Positions 10,990 to 22,994 of a DNA stretch of 64,000 nucleotides are shown piece after piece (the stretch's first letter is position 1; each line of letters begins with the position of its first letter). The DNA is taken from contig CM047808.1 in the NCBI GenBank assembly GCA_026214975.1, positions 60,228,583 to 60,292,582 on the forward strand, read 5' to 3'. The position numbers and the translations under genes were made by a program. The notes below the pieces were generated by a model, which worked only from the letters and a program-made list of their open reading frames with translations, had not been told where the DNA came from and made no database searches. Source of the DNA: Gentiana macrophylla. Lineage: Eukaryota > Streptophyta > Magnoliopsida > Gentianales > Gentianaceae.

Positions 10990-12480
10990 AGTATAGAAAT
11001 AAAGAGATCAATACAAGAATTTTAAAGGCATTACCCATGTGCTGGAAGATGAAGGTCACAGCCATGAATCGAGAAGACTAGATGTTGAAGATTCTTTTAA
11101 GATCTTCTCATATTTGAAGGCTTAAGAATTCGGCGAAGATTTCACAAGCACAGCTACTATAATCAAAGCCTTGGAGGAACCCCAGACAACAGACCTCGCA
11201 ACTGCATCCAATGATGTTCAAGAAACCTCATCTAACAATCTTCACCAATTGGATGAGATGGATGAACAAATGGCTCTTATGATGAATAGAATTCGAAGAA
11301 TGAAGAGTGGACATCCAGTCACTCAGAAGTTTATCAAGAAGACTCCTGAAAAGAGAAAAGACGATGAATATATCTGCTTCAACTGTAAAAAACCTGGACA
11401 CTACCAAGTTGAATGTCCAGAGCTGACCAGTAAAAGGACTCAGCAATGATGAACTGGCAGAAGAGCACTATTAGCCGGAGATGAGTCAAATTACGAAGTT
11501 GGTACAGAAAGATTATCAGATGACACAGCTCTAATGGCTCACATAGAGGATCCAGACAAGGTACGTGAATCTAATTGCAAATATTCTTCAGCTCAGATTT
11601 TTATGCAAAATGCTTATTCTTCGACTGCTGATTCCAATCCGAGAAATCCAAAATAAGATGAAACACTTGATGAATTGATGAATCAGCTGGTTACTATACA
11701 AGCTGGTTATGAGTCAATTAAAGTTGAGAAAGAAGCTCTAATTCTTGAAGTCAAACAATTGACGTCTGAATTCAACACGTTGAAATTGACTCGAAATGAT
11801 AAAGGGAAGAGTCGGTATCAGCCTAATGTATCAGCAACAGCAACTGAATCTTATGCCCAATCAAGTTCAGCCACTAGATTCAAATCCGGAAAGCCCTATG
11901 GAGATCAAAATGGCATAGGATTTTATACACAATAATCTTCTAAGGAAGGAACGAGCAAGGCTGCTGAACCCAATGCCAAAACTGGTGTTAAGTTCATAGC
12001 TGAGCAATTTCCTCAGACTGAGAAGATTGTTGAACCAGTGAAGCCAGTCTTGCGTGAATCAACTCAGAATCAGTTTCCCAAAAAGTCAGCTGGAATTAAT
12101 AACAAAAGCATATCCAAAGGTAAATCAATCTGTACAACATGGAAACATGAAAAGTAGATCAGCTACCAAATCTACAAAAGGTAATCATGACAAGAACCAG
12201 AAAAATTTCAATCAAAGTAAATCTAAGAATGTCAATCATTCAAGGATTCACACATCCAGGGGCAAAGGTAGACTATATCCCACTGATGAAGATTGGAATT
12301 TTACTGAAACTATTGATAAAACTGATAGGAACAATCATTCTAGACAGAAGATGTACCAGAAGTCTTAGCAGATAAGTCATCCCAGTTCTCAGCAAAAGTC
12401 TCAGTACATAAGTCAATCAAGACCTCAGTACAAAAAGAATGATGGTCATTATTCAGCGTTTAACAATAAAAGACATTTTG
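10990..12480 (+). pseudogene. gag: Element A gag, C-terminal part with zinc knuckle, and linker
   Basis: After the TSD the gag frame continues (about 10990-11085), then shifts. A frame at 11085-11449 has a stop at about 11124 and then carries the acidic/Gln-rich linker and one zinc knuckle CFNCKKPGHYQVEC (CX2CX4HX4C, about 11379-11420), which binds RNA. After stops at 11447-11452 a coiled-coil-like stretch with EKEALILEVKQL follows (11675-11935). A Lys/Asn/Ser-rich linker leads to protease (12054-12368) with the sequence GRLYPTDEDW that is also present in C. At least six stops or shifts break the frame. Compared with B, which has two zinc knuckles, only one is kept. Confidence 0.87.
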
Positions 12481-12503
12481 GAAATTAGTTTCAGCCGAAA
12501 GAC

Positions 12504-12920
12504 TTGAGAGAACATATAAATATGATAGAGTCCCAAATAAGATACTATGGGAGTGTGGCTTACAATATGAAAATAAGTGCAACAATTTCCATAGAAGACC
12601 ATATGGAAATATCTTTCGATTTGTACAGACAACTAACCACTATGGACCCAAACAGAATTGGGTACCTAAATCGTTTTAATTTGTTTTTGCAGCACATTTG
12701 GTACTTTGACAGTGGTTGGTCTAGACATATGACCAAGAGCAAGGACTTTCTAGTTGATTTTATAGCCAAAGATGGACCTAGAGTCAAATTTGGAAGTAAA
12801 GATAAACCAGGATTCACAAAATTTTATGGAACCTTAGTCAGAAATGGACTTACTATCAAGAACGTATCTTATATGGAAGGACTTCAATACAATTAACTCA
12901 GTACGAGTCAATTCTGCGAC
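12504..12920 (+). pseudogene. pol: Element A protease domain
   Basis: The frame 12504-12896 has MDPNRIGYLNRFN, then HIWYFDSGWSRHMTKSKDF. The DSG triad of the retroviral-type aspartic protease is present, but the family motif DSGCSRHM reads DSGWSRHM. It ends with the flap-side motif KNVSYMEGLQYN followed by a stop. The enzyme would have cut the Gag-Pol polyprotein. B keeps the Cys at this position. Confidence 0.88.
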
Positions 12921-14250
12921 ATGGGATACAAAGTCACATTTGATAAGGAGTACCTCATTGTCGTCAACGAAACATCATTCCAAGTAGTTCTTGCCGGACG
13001 ATGGGAAGAGAACATGTATGTTGTAGATTGGTCTACAACAGTTTCAGAAACTTGTTTGATTTTGCTTACCAAGTCAGAACTCAGTTGGCTATGGCACAGA
13101 AAACTGAGTCACCTCGACTTTGATGGTATCAACTTACTTGTGAAGAAGAACTTGGTGATTGGACTACCAGAGATGTCATTCAAGAAAGACAGCTTGTGTG
13201 ATGCATGTCAACAAGGAAAGCAAACCAAATCAAGTTTCAAGACTAAGTCTCAGCACTCAACTACCAGAGTTTTAGAACTGATGCATATGGACTTATTTTA
13301 GACCAATCACACAAATCGGTGTTTGTGGAAAGAAATACACTTTGGTGATGGTTGATGACTTTTCAAGATATACTTGGGTTATCTTCATGACCAAGAAAAG
13401 TGAAACTAAGCAACAGCTTATAGAGTTATTGAAGAGACTCCAGAATCAGAAAGGAGTTACAGTAGTCAAGATCAGATCGGACAAAGGAACATAATTTCTC
13501 AACAATATAATCATTGAGTATTGTGGAGAAAATGGTGTACTACATCAGCTTGTAGCTATAGCATCACCTCAACAGAATGGAGTAGCTAAAAGGAGGAATA
13601 GAAAACTCAAAGAAGCTAGAAGGAAAATGATTTGCGAATCAAAACAGCCAGAGAGATATTGGGTAGAAGCAGTGAATACAACTTGCTACACTCAGAATCG
13701 AGCTCTCATTTATAAAAGACATAAAAAGACCCCTTATGAAATTTGGAATGGAATAAAACCAAATGTTTCATACTTTCATGCCTTTGGAAGTAAATGCTTC
13801 ATTCACAATAACGGAAAGGATCAGCTCAAGGTTTTTTAGCCCAAAGCTGATGAAAGAATATTTCTGGGATAATCAAGTGTCAGTAAATCTTTTAGAGTAT
13901 TAAAAAAATGGACACTTAAGCATGAAGAATCAATACATGTAGTTTTTGATGAACCAAAGTTGACTGGAGACAAAATTGAAGACAAAGAAGAACCAGTTTG
14001 TCAGTCTCAATCAAAAAAGACTCCAGAACCAATTTTCATTGATATTGGAAGATTACAGATTTCTACTGGATCGGGAGCGACCTCGGTTGCCGATGAATGT
14101 AAACTGGTGAATCGAACAACAAGAGATGATCCAACTAAAAATGATCAAGCTCAAGAAGAACAAGTTCAACAAAATAAAGACCCTTTGATGGAACCCCCAG
14201 TACATCAATGGATGAGAGATCACCCTGAAGAACAAGACATCAGCTAGATG
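12921..14250 (+). pseudogene. pol: Element A integrase (zinc finger, core, C-terminal linker)
   Basis: Frame 12921-13301 holds the integrase N-terminal finger (WLWHRKLSHLDF with the two His; CDACQQGKQ with the two Cys). After a TAG the core continues: VMVDDFSRYTWV with the first Asp, IRSDKGT with the second, then a TAA where Glu stands in B. The third catalytic residue, 36 positions after the second Asp in PQQNGVAER, is Lys here (NGVAKRRNR), so strand transfer would be lost. Frame 13627-13839 has KTPYEIWNGIKPNVSYFHAFGSKCF. Frame 13960-14247 is an acidic linker to RT. Several single stops interrupt it. Confidence 0.92.
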
Positions 14251-14252
14251 CT

Positions 14253-15001
14253 ATGATAGTATGCTTTCTATCTCAGTCTGAACCAAAAGAAATTGAAGAA
14301 GCTCTAAATGATCCAGATTGGATTTTGGCTATGCAAGAAGAACTCAATGAATTTGAGAGAAGTCAAGTTTGGGAATTGGTGGACAAACCCGATCATGTCA
14401 ACATAATAGGCACTAAATGGGTTTTTAGAAACAAGCTTGATGAAGAAGGAAATATTGTCAGAAATAAAGCCAGAGTAGTAGCAAAAGGTTACTCACAAGC
14501 TGAAGGGATAGACTTTGATGAAACTTATGCCCCAGTTGCAAGGTTAGAGGCAATCAGATTATTTCTTGCCTTTGTAGCTCACAAGAAAATCAAAGTGTAC
14601 CAGATGGATGTTAAAAGTGCATTTTTGAATGGGATACTTGATGAAGAAGTCTATGTTCAGCAACCACCGGGATTCAAAATTAAAGACCAAGCTGACAAAC
14701 TCTTTAAACTGTGAAAAGCTCTTCATGGACTGAAGCTGGCGCCAAGAGCTTGGTATGAAACTCAGTCTCAATTTTTGATGGATAATGGTTTTACAAAAGG
14801 AACTATCGATAAAACCTTATTCAGAATGAAAGTAGAAGACACCACTCTCCTAGTTCAGATCTATGTTGATGACATCATTTTTGGATCAGAAAATGAACTG
14901 CTCTGTGTGAAATTTTCAAGTCTGATGAAGAGCAAATTTCAAATGAGTATGATGGGTGAACTTAATTACTTTGGGATGGAGAAATCACCTGGCATTGCAA
15001 C
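14253..15001 (+). pseudogene. pol: Element A reverse transcriptase, split by element B
   Basis: Frame 14253-14714 has the Copia RT N-terminal block ([68 protein letters not shown]). One TGA at about 14713 is followed by frame 14716 onward with APRAWYE and the catalytic YVDD (14862-14873). Directly after MGELNYF the protein jumps to GMEKSPGIAT; B has about 27 residues at this place, so a small deletion of roughly 80 bases removed part of the RT thumb. B inserted after GCAAC (14997-15001), and the coding sequence resumes at 51646. Confidence 0.93.
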
Positions 15002-16716
15002 TGTTGGTCCCTTGAAAAGGCTTTGGTTAAGTTTAGGGGGGGTGAATAAACTTAACACTTAAAACTTTTTGGAGTTAACAAACTCAAGAACTTCAAGTGA
15101 CTGCCGATACCTCGATGAGTCTGGCGACACCTCAAGAGCTTTCTTTGACACGATGAGTCACCGATAGTTGAGTTTCTTGAATTTGTGCAAATGGAATTAT
15201 ATCAAAAATTAAGCCTTAATACTTGTTGTTAAATATGATACTAAGTATTACATACTTAGTTGTGTATGTTTGTGAATTCAGTTGCTAGATTCAGTAGGGT
15301 GATGTGCTTGGTAAACTAAATGCAGAATATAAATCCAGAAAGTAAGTAGGCAGATTTTCTAGTGGTTCCAGGTGGTGTAATCCTGTCATTCCACTCTTCT
15401 CCTGTGATGTTTGAGGTAATTCACTAGAGATCTTTGATGTAGCTGTTACAAAGATTCCTAAGTTTCTTGTCCTTCACCAATAACTATGGCCTCACAAACT
15501 GAACACTTGGAACAGGTAGGATTGCTACTCCAAAGTCTTCCACTGGTCCTTGAAGGGTAGGATTGCCTCTTCACCAGCTCCACCACAAACAACAGTCTTT
15601 CACACCCAACAGATGCTTCACTGTCCTATGGAGTTTCTTGTAAAAGAAAGATTGAATCAAGTAAATGATTTGATTCGTGAGCTTGATTAGGATGATATAA
15701 TCAGCAGCTTGCAGTCTTCAAGTGTGTAAACTTGATGTAGCTTGAATACAGATTACACTTGAAGATTTTTTCTGGATCAGTAGCTTTAAGCTCAGTAAGT
15801 TCAGCAGGGTGTTCTTGCAGCTCAGAATTATCCCTTATATTTTTCTCTTAAAGCTCATCAATTTTCATCATCTTTTTCTGAGTTGAAAGTACTCTATTTA
15901 TAGGTAGGAGTGCATGTGACTTCTATTTGAAATTCAAATATAACCGTTCCTGGTTTTTGTCCATATTTGACTTGCTTTCTATCACTATTCATAGGGTCGA
16001 CATCTGCTCGAATCCTTTTGATGTGAATGCGATGCATCCACCCTTTGACTTGTAACCATTGGATAAAGTTCTGAATCATCCCAACATCTTTTTAATCCTA
16101 GCCATTGATTTGTTTGATAAATCAGAGGTAGTTGGCCGTCCTTATCCATGTAATCTTCCAATGTAATCTTGAATTAACCGAGGTATGTATATCAGCAGGT
16201 TCATCAGTCTGCTGAGATACATATCAGTCTGCTTGACTATAATTTTCTGTGTTTAAAACACAATGCAGCAGACTTCTTTTATCTAACTTTTAATTGTGAA
16301 GATAGATTACACCTTTTTGCAAATAACTAAGTTCCAATCACCATCCAACTTAAGGAACTTAAACCTTCTACACAAGGTATATGTAATCAATTTAGATCAT
16401 CACAGACTTGCCTAAATTCTGATTCCATATCCTTGACTTCAATTACTAAGTTTGATCCCTTAGCCTTCATTAAGCGAGTTTGAGCCCTTAGCCTTGGGTC
16501 CAAGAGTTACTGAGACTAGTCAAGCGACCTATCTACCCCATCGACTTGAGACCGGTCTGGCGATATTAATCGGTGACCATTACAAATGCTTGTTTGATCA
16601 AACCTAATCAAAGATCAAACTCTAATAAGCCTATACATTTGATCAAGACATCTTTTGCCTTTGCACTATAACAGTTAGTTTGGCACTCATCACTAAAACT
16701 TAAAATAAGTCCAACA
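15002..16716 (-). repeat. Element B 3' LTR
   Basis: On + it runs from TGTTGGTCCCTTGAAAAGG to AAGTCCAACA. It matches 49936-51645. The minus-strand TATA box TATAAATA lies at 15895-15902. The copies differ in short clusters, many at CAG/CTG. Confidence 0.95.
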
Positions 16717-16728
16717 ATTTCCCTTTTT
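16717..16728 (-). promoter_or_regulatory. Element B polypurine tract within a stem-loop
   Basis: AAAAAGGGAAAT on the minus strand abuts the LTR start. The flanks 16682-16698 and 16725-16740 can pair: GGCA with TGCC, TCATCAC with GTGATGA, and AAAA with TTTT. The paired arms put tract and LTR edge in a 26-base loop. Confidence 0.85.
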
Positions 16729-16872
16729 GGTGATGATGCCACTACCCTCACCTAATGACAAAGCAAAAAAAAAAAAAGCGAGCGATTTTGGACATATCTC
16801 ATTAAAAACATTTGTTCAAAATATTACAGTCTAGATTCAGCAAAGATAAAGTATGTAAAGTATACTGATCTA
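16729..16872 (-). other. Spacer between the extra ORF of B and its polypurine tract
   Basis: Short untranslated stretch, with a 13-base run of A at about 16766-16778. No gene is seen. Confidence 0.6.
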
Positions 16873-18398
16873 CTATCTTCTTTCTCTTTCTTGTCTGTCC
16901 CTCTCCACTTGCTCTTGGTAGGCTCTGATTTCATCTATCATATCTCTCATCCATTCATTCTCAATCAGAGTGAAGTCAATGTATGGATTCACTTCTTTCC
17001 ACCAGCTCCATGCTTCAGGCAGGATGAGATTGATCTGATTAACCCTAAACCCAAATTTCATGTATAACTCCTTGAATTCAGCAAGAGAGTCTTTTGCCTT
17101 AGTGATAGGTAAAATCCTTTCACCTCTACCACTTCTTCCACCTCTTCCAGCTCTGTGAGTTGCCCTTAAGGCTTTAACCCTTGCTTCCCAAAACTTCAAT
17201 CCCAAGAAAGAGTTTAAACCTTCATGAAATCCCTTGTCATGATAAGGTTTCTTTCTGTTGTAGTACTCATTCTTGTATTGTCTAAGGAGATCATCAGTAA
17301 GTTGAACTCTGCCAGGTGTAGGTTCCCTGAAAGCATTTATCTCATTCTCCCATCTTTTCTGTGCAAAGATCCTAGCAACCTCTTTTGCTACTGCTGTTTG
17401 ACCCTCTTCCCCCTTAGTGACATCATCAACAAATCGGGACAGTAGGCCATGAACACTCTCCTGTGTGATAATCAGATTACTCAGTTGTCCCTCCATAATT
17501 TCAGTTCTAGTATCAACTGCAGTAATCCTTGATTGCAAAGTCTGCTCCAGTAGATTGATCCTCTCAGTAAGTTTAGGATCCAATCCAGCAGGTTGAAATG
17601 TTCCAGCAGCCTCAGCAGGCTTAGGTGTTGCAGCAAGGTTGTCAAGTTTCTGGTGGATGGCTTCAAGTTGATTTTTCAGAAACTTATCTTTCACTGAATT
17701 TGCTTGCTTGATGCTTTTCATTTCCATGGTAAGATCTGCAAGAGCATATTGATTTGAGGTAATGTTGGAGGCAACTGTTTATGTAGTCCTCCCTCTATTT
17801 TCCACCAAATTTATCTGATCATCAAATCTCTGCTCTTGCCTGTCCAGTTGAGTTCTTAGATTGGCAATGTCATTTCTAATAGTGCTCAACTCTTCCAGGA
17901 CATGTGCTGGTACCCCACCAGCCATTTCTCCAGCAGCTCCATCAGCAGGCTCTTCTACATTGTACTTTTGCCTCTGTTTGTTGATTACCATTGCCCAACT
18001 CATATCCAGTCCAGCAGGGTTAGGACCTTGATATTCCTCTAGAATAGGATCAAGAGCTGGTTCTTCAATGATAGGTACAAATGCCTGTGGGGGTTCAATA
18101 TCAACATTTTCTTCTTCAGGCATTTGGAACTCATCATCACTATAGTCATAGTCCAGCAGCTGCTCTTCATCATTAACAGCAGTTTGCTGACCATCTTTAC
18201 CTACAGTGGCCTTGACTCCAGTAGTCTCCACTACTGGCTGACCTCTTCAACAACAACAAAGAGAGGTTTTCTCCAAACCCAAAGATTGTTCCAACCTTTG
18301 TCCAGTCTTTGTTTGAGACTCAGCAGACTGTACTCTCTGTTTCAACCATTGTTGAGTCTTTGTTTGAACCTCAAAGAACTGAACCTCCAGTTCCACTC
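16873..18398 (-). pseudogene. Element B extra ORF, C-terminal half (split by element C)
   Basis: Read on minus from 18398 this continues the frame that stops at 40057 across the TSD CACTC. A repeated Gln-rich stretch ends in a stop near 18240. Then come frame 18231-17779 (acidic, with DYDYSDDEFQMPEEEN, then a heptad-like stretch with EELSTIRNDIANLRTQLDRQEQ) and, after one TAA, frame 17727-16873. The latter has further coiled coil (DNLAA, LEQTLQSRITAVDTR), then a basic segment RAGRGGRSGRGER, and a C-terminal region with EAWSWWKEVNPYIDFTLIENEW. Extra ORFs after pol define SIRE/Maximus; the product and function are unknown. No membrane segment is seen. Confidence 0.82.
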
Positions 18399-19803
18399 TG
18401 TTGGTCCCAGAGAAGGTGAAACTATAGTCGAGAGGGTGAATGACTATAGTGGAGTTTCAAAACTTTTCTCTTATTTAAAAGCTTTTGGGCGCAGATAAGT
18501 CCCTTCTTACTACGTTGTTTTCAAATCGGTGTAGGCGATCCACGGATATAAGTTATGATGTAGGATAAATAAATAAATGTGTAAATTAAATTGCGAAATT
18601 AAATTGACATAAGGCTTATAGTGGTTCAGGGTGGTGTAATCCCTTAATCCACTCTTCTCCCCGTGATGATTGGAGAGAATTCACTATTGTTTTCACAGAT
18701 ACAATAGTATGATTGTCCTTGGCTTCCCAAGCTTCACAATCTACAAGACTATCACTCATTGACTACAACAGCTTTGATTGATCTCGCTTTCCTTTGCTCG
18801 CCTTGAGATCAAAATCCTTCAACGGCTATCACAGATTCAACTCCTTCTCAGATTGCCTCGATTCGATTTGCTTCAGATTTGATGTGAATGTGATTCACAC
18901 ACTTGCTTGATCAATCTCGATTCGAATATGACTTTGTAGTTACGATACTTGAGTTGATCAATGGATATATCTTTGTAAGTTCGAGAGAAGGCTTTTCAAA
19001 TTGTGAGTTTACGCTTTCTTTCTTTTTGATTCATTGTTTTTTTTTTTTTTCTGTCAATGCCTTCTATTTATAGCCTTGAATAACCTTGGTTTTTGAAATT
19101 CCGTCCGTTGGCTATATTAATGAGGGAATAATCCTTGATTTCATTCTTGATTCCCCCTTAATTGTATTCTCCTTGATTTCGGTGATCGGATTCTTTCTTC
19201 AAACGTATAGCAGAAAATCCGTCCTTGATTGATCCTTTAATGATTGTGCATTTAATGCATGATCTGCTGAATCTTCAACGTATATTAAATCTGCTCTTGT
19301 AAGTGTCTCTTCACCGTTTGTAGAACGGTCGAGTGAGCCTTCTGACTTAGCCGTTAGTTCTTTCTTCACTGTTTTGTTTTCTCTTTGCCGAAAGTCAGTG
19401 TACTCAGCCGATTCATTATTTTCTTCTTTGTTCTAGTTATTGAAGAGTCTTTGTACTTCACTGATCCTTGATTTGGGTGAGACCAATGTACACCATATTT
19501 GAATATTGAGTTTCATCACTTAAAGCATAACTTAGACTTATCCAAGGTCATCACAGACTTCCTTGGTTATAAGTCTGACCATAATGTCTTCATTTCTTCT
19601 CTGCTGGTGCTTGGCTGGCTTTACTTTGCCGAATATCTGTTTTTGCTTTGCCGTCCTACCAACTAGTATAGTACTTGTCTGACTTAACTTATACAACTTG
19701 TCAGACCCTAAGTAAAGACTTATACAGAGAATTCTAACTTATTTCAGGCTTGCTATAACAACTAGTATGGCCATCATCAAAACATAACAAAATGTTCCTA
19801 ACA
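18399..19803 (-). repeat. Element C 3' LTR
   Basis: On + it runs from TGTTGGTCCCAGAG to TTCCTAACA and matches 38654-40056. The minus-strand TATA box TATAAATA is at 19065-19072. A run of T (about 19038-19050) is longer here than in the other copy. Confidence 0.95.
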
Positions 19804-19815
19804 ATTTCCCCCTCA
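19804..19815 (-). promoter_or_regulatory. Element C polypurine tract
   Basis: GAGGGGGAAAT on the minus strand ends at the LTR start TGTTAGG. The downstream stem arm present in A, B and G is not found on the internal side here. Confidence 0.82.
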
Positions 19816-19922
19816 TAAGTAATCAAAATTTTCATAATACACAACAGATTTAAATACTCAGCAATTTTATTCATCCATCATAGGGCAATAAGTTCTAAAA
19901 CTTTATTCAAATGTTACAGACT

Positions 19923-22900
19923 ATATTTTGCTTAATTCAGCCTTGTACCTCTTGAACTTTGTAGTCTGAACCTCTTCAATGTCTTTCCAATCAATTTTCG
20001 AAACTTCCACTTCCAAGTAAGCCAAAGTCGTGTGTATTCAGATATACTGAAAAACTCTTTTGGCAAAAAGTCTGTTGAAATCAGGCATGGTCTCATTTGC
20101 CTTAGGTTCTCCAAAATATTTTTCAAGTCTTTCTAGCCTCAAACAATATGTGAATCTGCAAACTTGAGGCTTTTGTAGAGACTCCACTGCTCCTGTTTCT
20201 CCACTCTTCCCATAGGATTGAAGAATTTTGCCATATATTTGAATTCTTCTTGTTGTTCAGCCGGCAAGTCTTCTGGTCCTTTTGCTGATAATGGTATGGC
20301 TGAGCTTGGTTTGTTGTTGGTTTGTTTGAGAAGTGCAAACTCCCTTTTGACTTCATTGTAGAGTTTGGCCATATCAGTTCTCATCCTTTCATCCTGATAG
20401 TTTAGCCAATCAGCCCAAGCTTCATCTTGTGAGAAGTGAGGATAAAGTCCTTCTGTACTCGAAAAATTCTCTTACATGGTCAAAGACATCCGCATCATAT
20501 TCTCGCTTTGCTTTGGTGACCGAGTGTAAGTTATGTGTTCCTGATATATTTGGAGTTTGCTTTGCCTCTTTGGTGTTTCCTCCAGTCTTTGGGTTTGTGT
20601 TGATTGGTGATCCTCTTTCTTGACTAGATCCAGGCCTTTGTTGTCCCGCGAGATCTGCTCTCTATCATCATCTCTTCTTTGCATAGGATGAGGAAATCCA
20701 ATGCGAGGTTCCTTTAGGGCCTTTTTCTTTTCTTCTCGACTCTTCTTTGTTTGTTCTTACGCTTCATTTTCGATTCTTATTTCTCTGTCTCTTGCTCTCA
20801 GTTGTTCTTCAGTAAAATTTGAGGGTCTGATTGTTGATCCTTCAATTTTAGGCTTATCCCGATTTTCCCCCTTTTTGGCAGCATCATCCCTTTGCTGGAG
20901 TAAGATGCTATTTGTGGCCTCTGTCGTGCCGATCAGAGAGTCAAGCTTTGATTCAATAGATGTGAATCTGTGGTGATTATCGTTCAGTTTCTCATTCACA
21001 CTATGAAATTTAGTGCCAAAGGCCACTGCCATTGATTCATTTTCTTGGGAAATATGATGTCTGAGCCCTGCAAGATTGTTGGTGATATTGATATTAAGCT
21101 GCTTCATCAGACTTCCCTGTTGTTGAACCACAATGTTTTGTGCATCAATGTACTCTGCAATGGCCTGAAACTTGTGTTCAATGGAGTAACTTTTGTCATT
21201 AAATGCTGAAGTCATGGATCTGAGATACATGGCTTGCTGCTCCAATTCTTCAGCCAGCAGGTCTGCTGCTTTCTCAAAAGTTTCATTTGTAATGCCAGTT
21301 GCCAGCTGAGAGAGTTTGTGCCTTGTGTCAGCTGGTTCTGGTTCTGTTTGCTGTCCCTTGTTTTGATGTTGAGTGACATCTGCTCCAGTTTCCAAATCGT
21401 CAAGAATTTGGGTAGATGTATATCTTTGGAGTTGCTTGAGCCGCAGTTCTATATCTCGTGCCGGGGTTGCTTTGATGGCGTGGCAAAGCGGTGAACCGGT
21501 GTCCACAATGTTTGTCTTTGTTAGGTGGAACGTTGATGGACATCGGTTGAGTGGATGTCTTTGCTGGAGTTGTAGACTTGCCGGAGGCTTGTGGTTTCAA
21601 AAATGTACGGAGAAGAGTAGTGTCATCAATTGCATCTGGTGCAGGGGAGTCCTCTTCTTTATCTTGACCAAGATCATCATCATCATCCTGATCATGATCA
21701 TTATCATCATTGTCATCATGATCATCACCATCATCCTGATCATGATCATCTTCATCATCTTCTGAGTCGTTACTTTGTCTCCAAGAGATCTGGGGTAGTT
21801 TTGCCTTGGCTGCATCAACCATTTCCCATAGAGGTGATTCATCAAGTACACCTACCGAGTTGTGATTCCCGAGAAAGTCAAATAGCCATGCTTCTTCAAA
21901 TGAGCATGCGATCCGAGTCTTGAAGCTGTTGTTTAGAATCGCCTTCCTTCCACTCAAGATATTCTGCAATTCGATCATCTATATCGTTTGCAGACAATTG
22001 TACAGCTTCTTCTGGAGATGATTCCTCATTCTCTTCAGTGTTTTCTTTATTAGGATGCTGTTCATCCTCATTGATTTCTTCTTCTTGTTGTTCTGCTTCA
22101 GTGTCAGAACCTTCTTCCTCTTCTTCTTCATCAATCAATTGTCCAAAGTCTGTCTTTTCCAGACTTCGCTGAATCTTTTGTTTCTTTCTTTGACTGGTGG
22201 TGCTGCGTGTGGATTTCTTCCTCTTCCCTTCCTCGCTTACGTTGTTGTTTAACATAAGTAAACATGACTTTGGATTCATGCGATTTGTGGAGTTGTACGG
22301 TGGGGACTTTGAGACATTGCAACAAGTAGTGTAAGCCGAATGCCATATGACTTTTTCACCTGCAATTGTCCTTTCTTTGTCTTTCCTTCTTTTGTCCCCT
22401 TGTTTGTCGCTTTTACTTCACCTTGGATTTGCTCTTTGAGTCTTAGAAAGAAGTTTTTTGCCCAGTTGAATTGCAGATTATTGTAGATGATTCCCATCAG
22501 CCTCATCCTGATTTCTCTCATTGCATTATTTGCTCCCAATTTTCCTTCAATGGTCTTGCCAATTAGGGCACTAAACTCATTGAATGGTTTCTTCATGAGA
22601 TCTCAAACAATTGACCTTTGTAGATCCCTGGTTTGCCGCTTTGGCAATGGTTGCCTAGAAATCATCCAAGTTTTGTGATACAGATGTCACTTTTGCTTGA
22701 CCTTTATTTGAAAGTTTAAGATGTTTGTGAATTACCTTTTCTGTAATCGCCATTTCTTTTCCGTGATGATGATACAATCTTGTCTTCTTCCCACTCGTCG
22801 CCTTCTTCAAAGAGGAGCCAGGCACGATATGGGAGGATTGAGAAAGGTTGATAGTTTTAGGATTTTGCACCGCCGCTAATCGTTTGGCATCTTCGTCATT

Positions 22901-22994
22901 TCCACTGATTTCAAGTAGTGTTCTTCTTGAAAGAAGGATCCCGTGGCAATCGATTTTTCATATCCAGCTTGGTGTTTGAGGAGGATGATGCCAT
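19923..22994 (-). pseudogene. Element C extra ORF (coiled-coil, acidic), broken
   Basis: The likely start is the minus-strand ATG at 22994 (MASSSSNTKLDMK), like the MA start in A and B; a stop or frameshift follows about 28 codons later. Segments in minus order: basic Ser/Lys-rich (22870-22655); a domain with MRLMGIIYNNLQFNWAKNFF (22596-22276); Lys/Glu-rich linker (22279-21896); an extreme Asp-rich tract with scattered His coded by ATGATC-type repeats (about 21780-21660); coiled coil with KLSQLATGITNETFEKAADLL and FHSVNEKLNDNHHRFTSIESKL (21506-20757); then 20684-19932, ending in a segment with EVSKIDWKDIEEVQTTKFKRY in one frame. The end matches the internal start of G. Function is unknown. 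Frameshifts separate most segments. Confidence 0.8.

Noticed and set aside
21373..21923. + strand ORFs rich in Ile or in His/Asp
   Set aside because: Antisense or off-frame reading of the Asp-rich repeat in the extra ORF of C.
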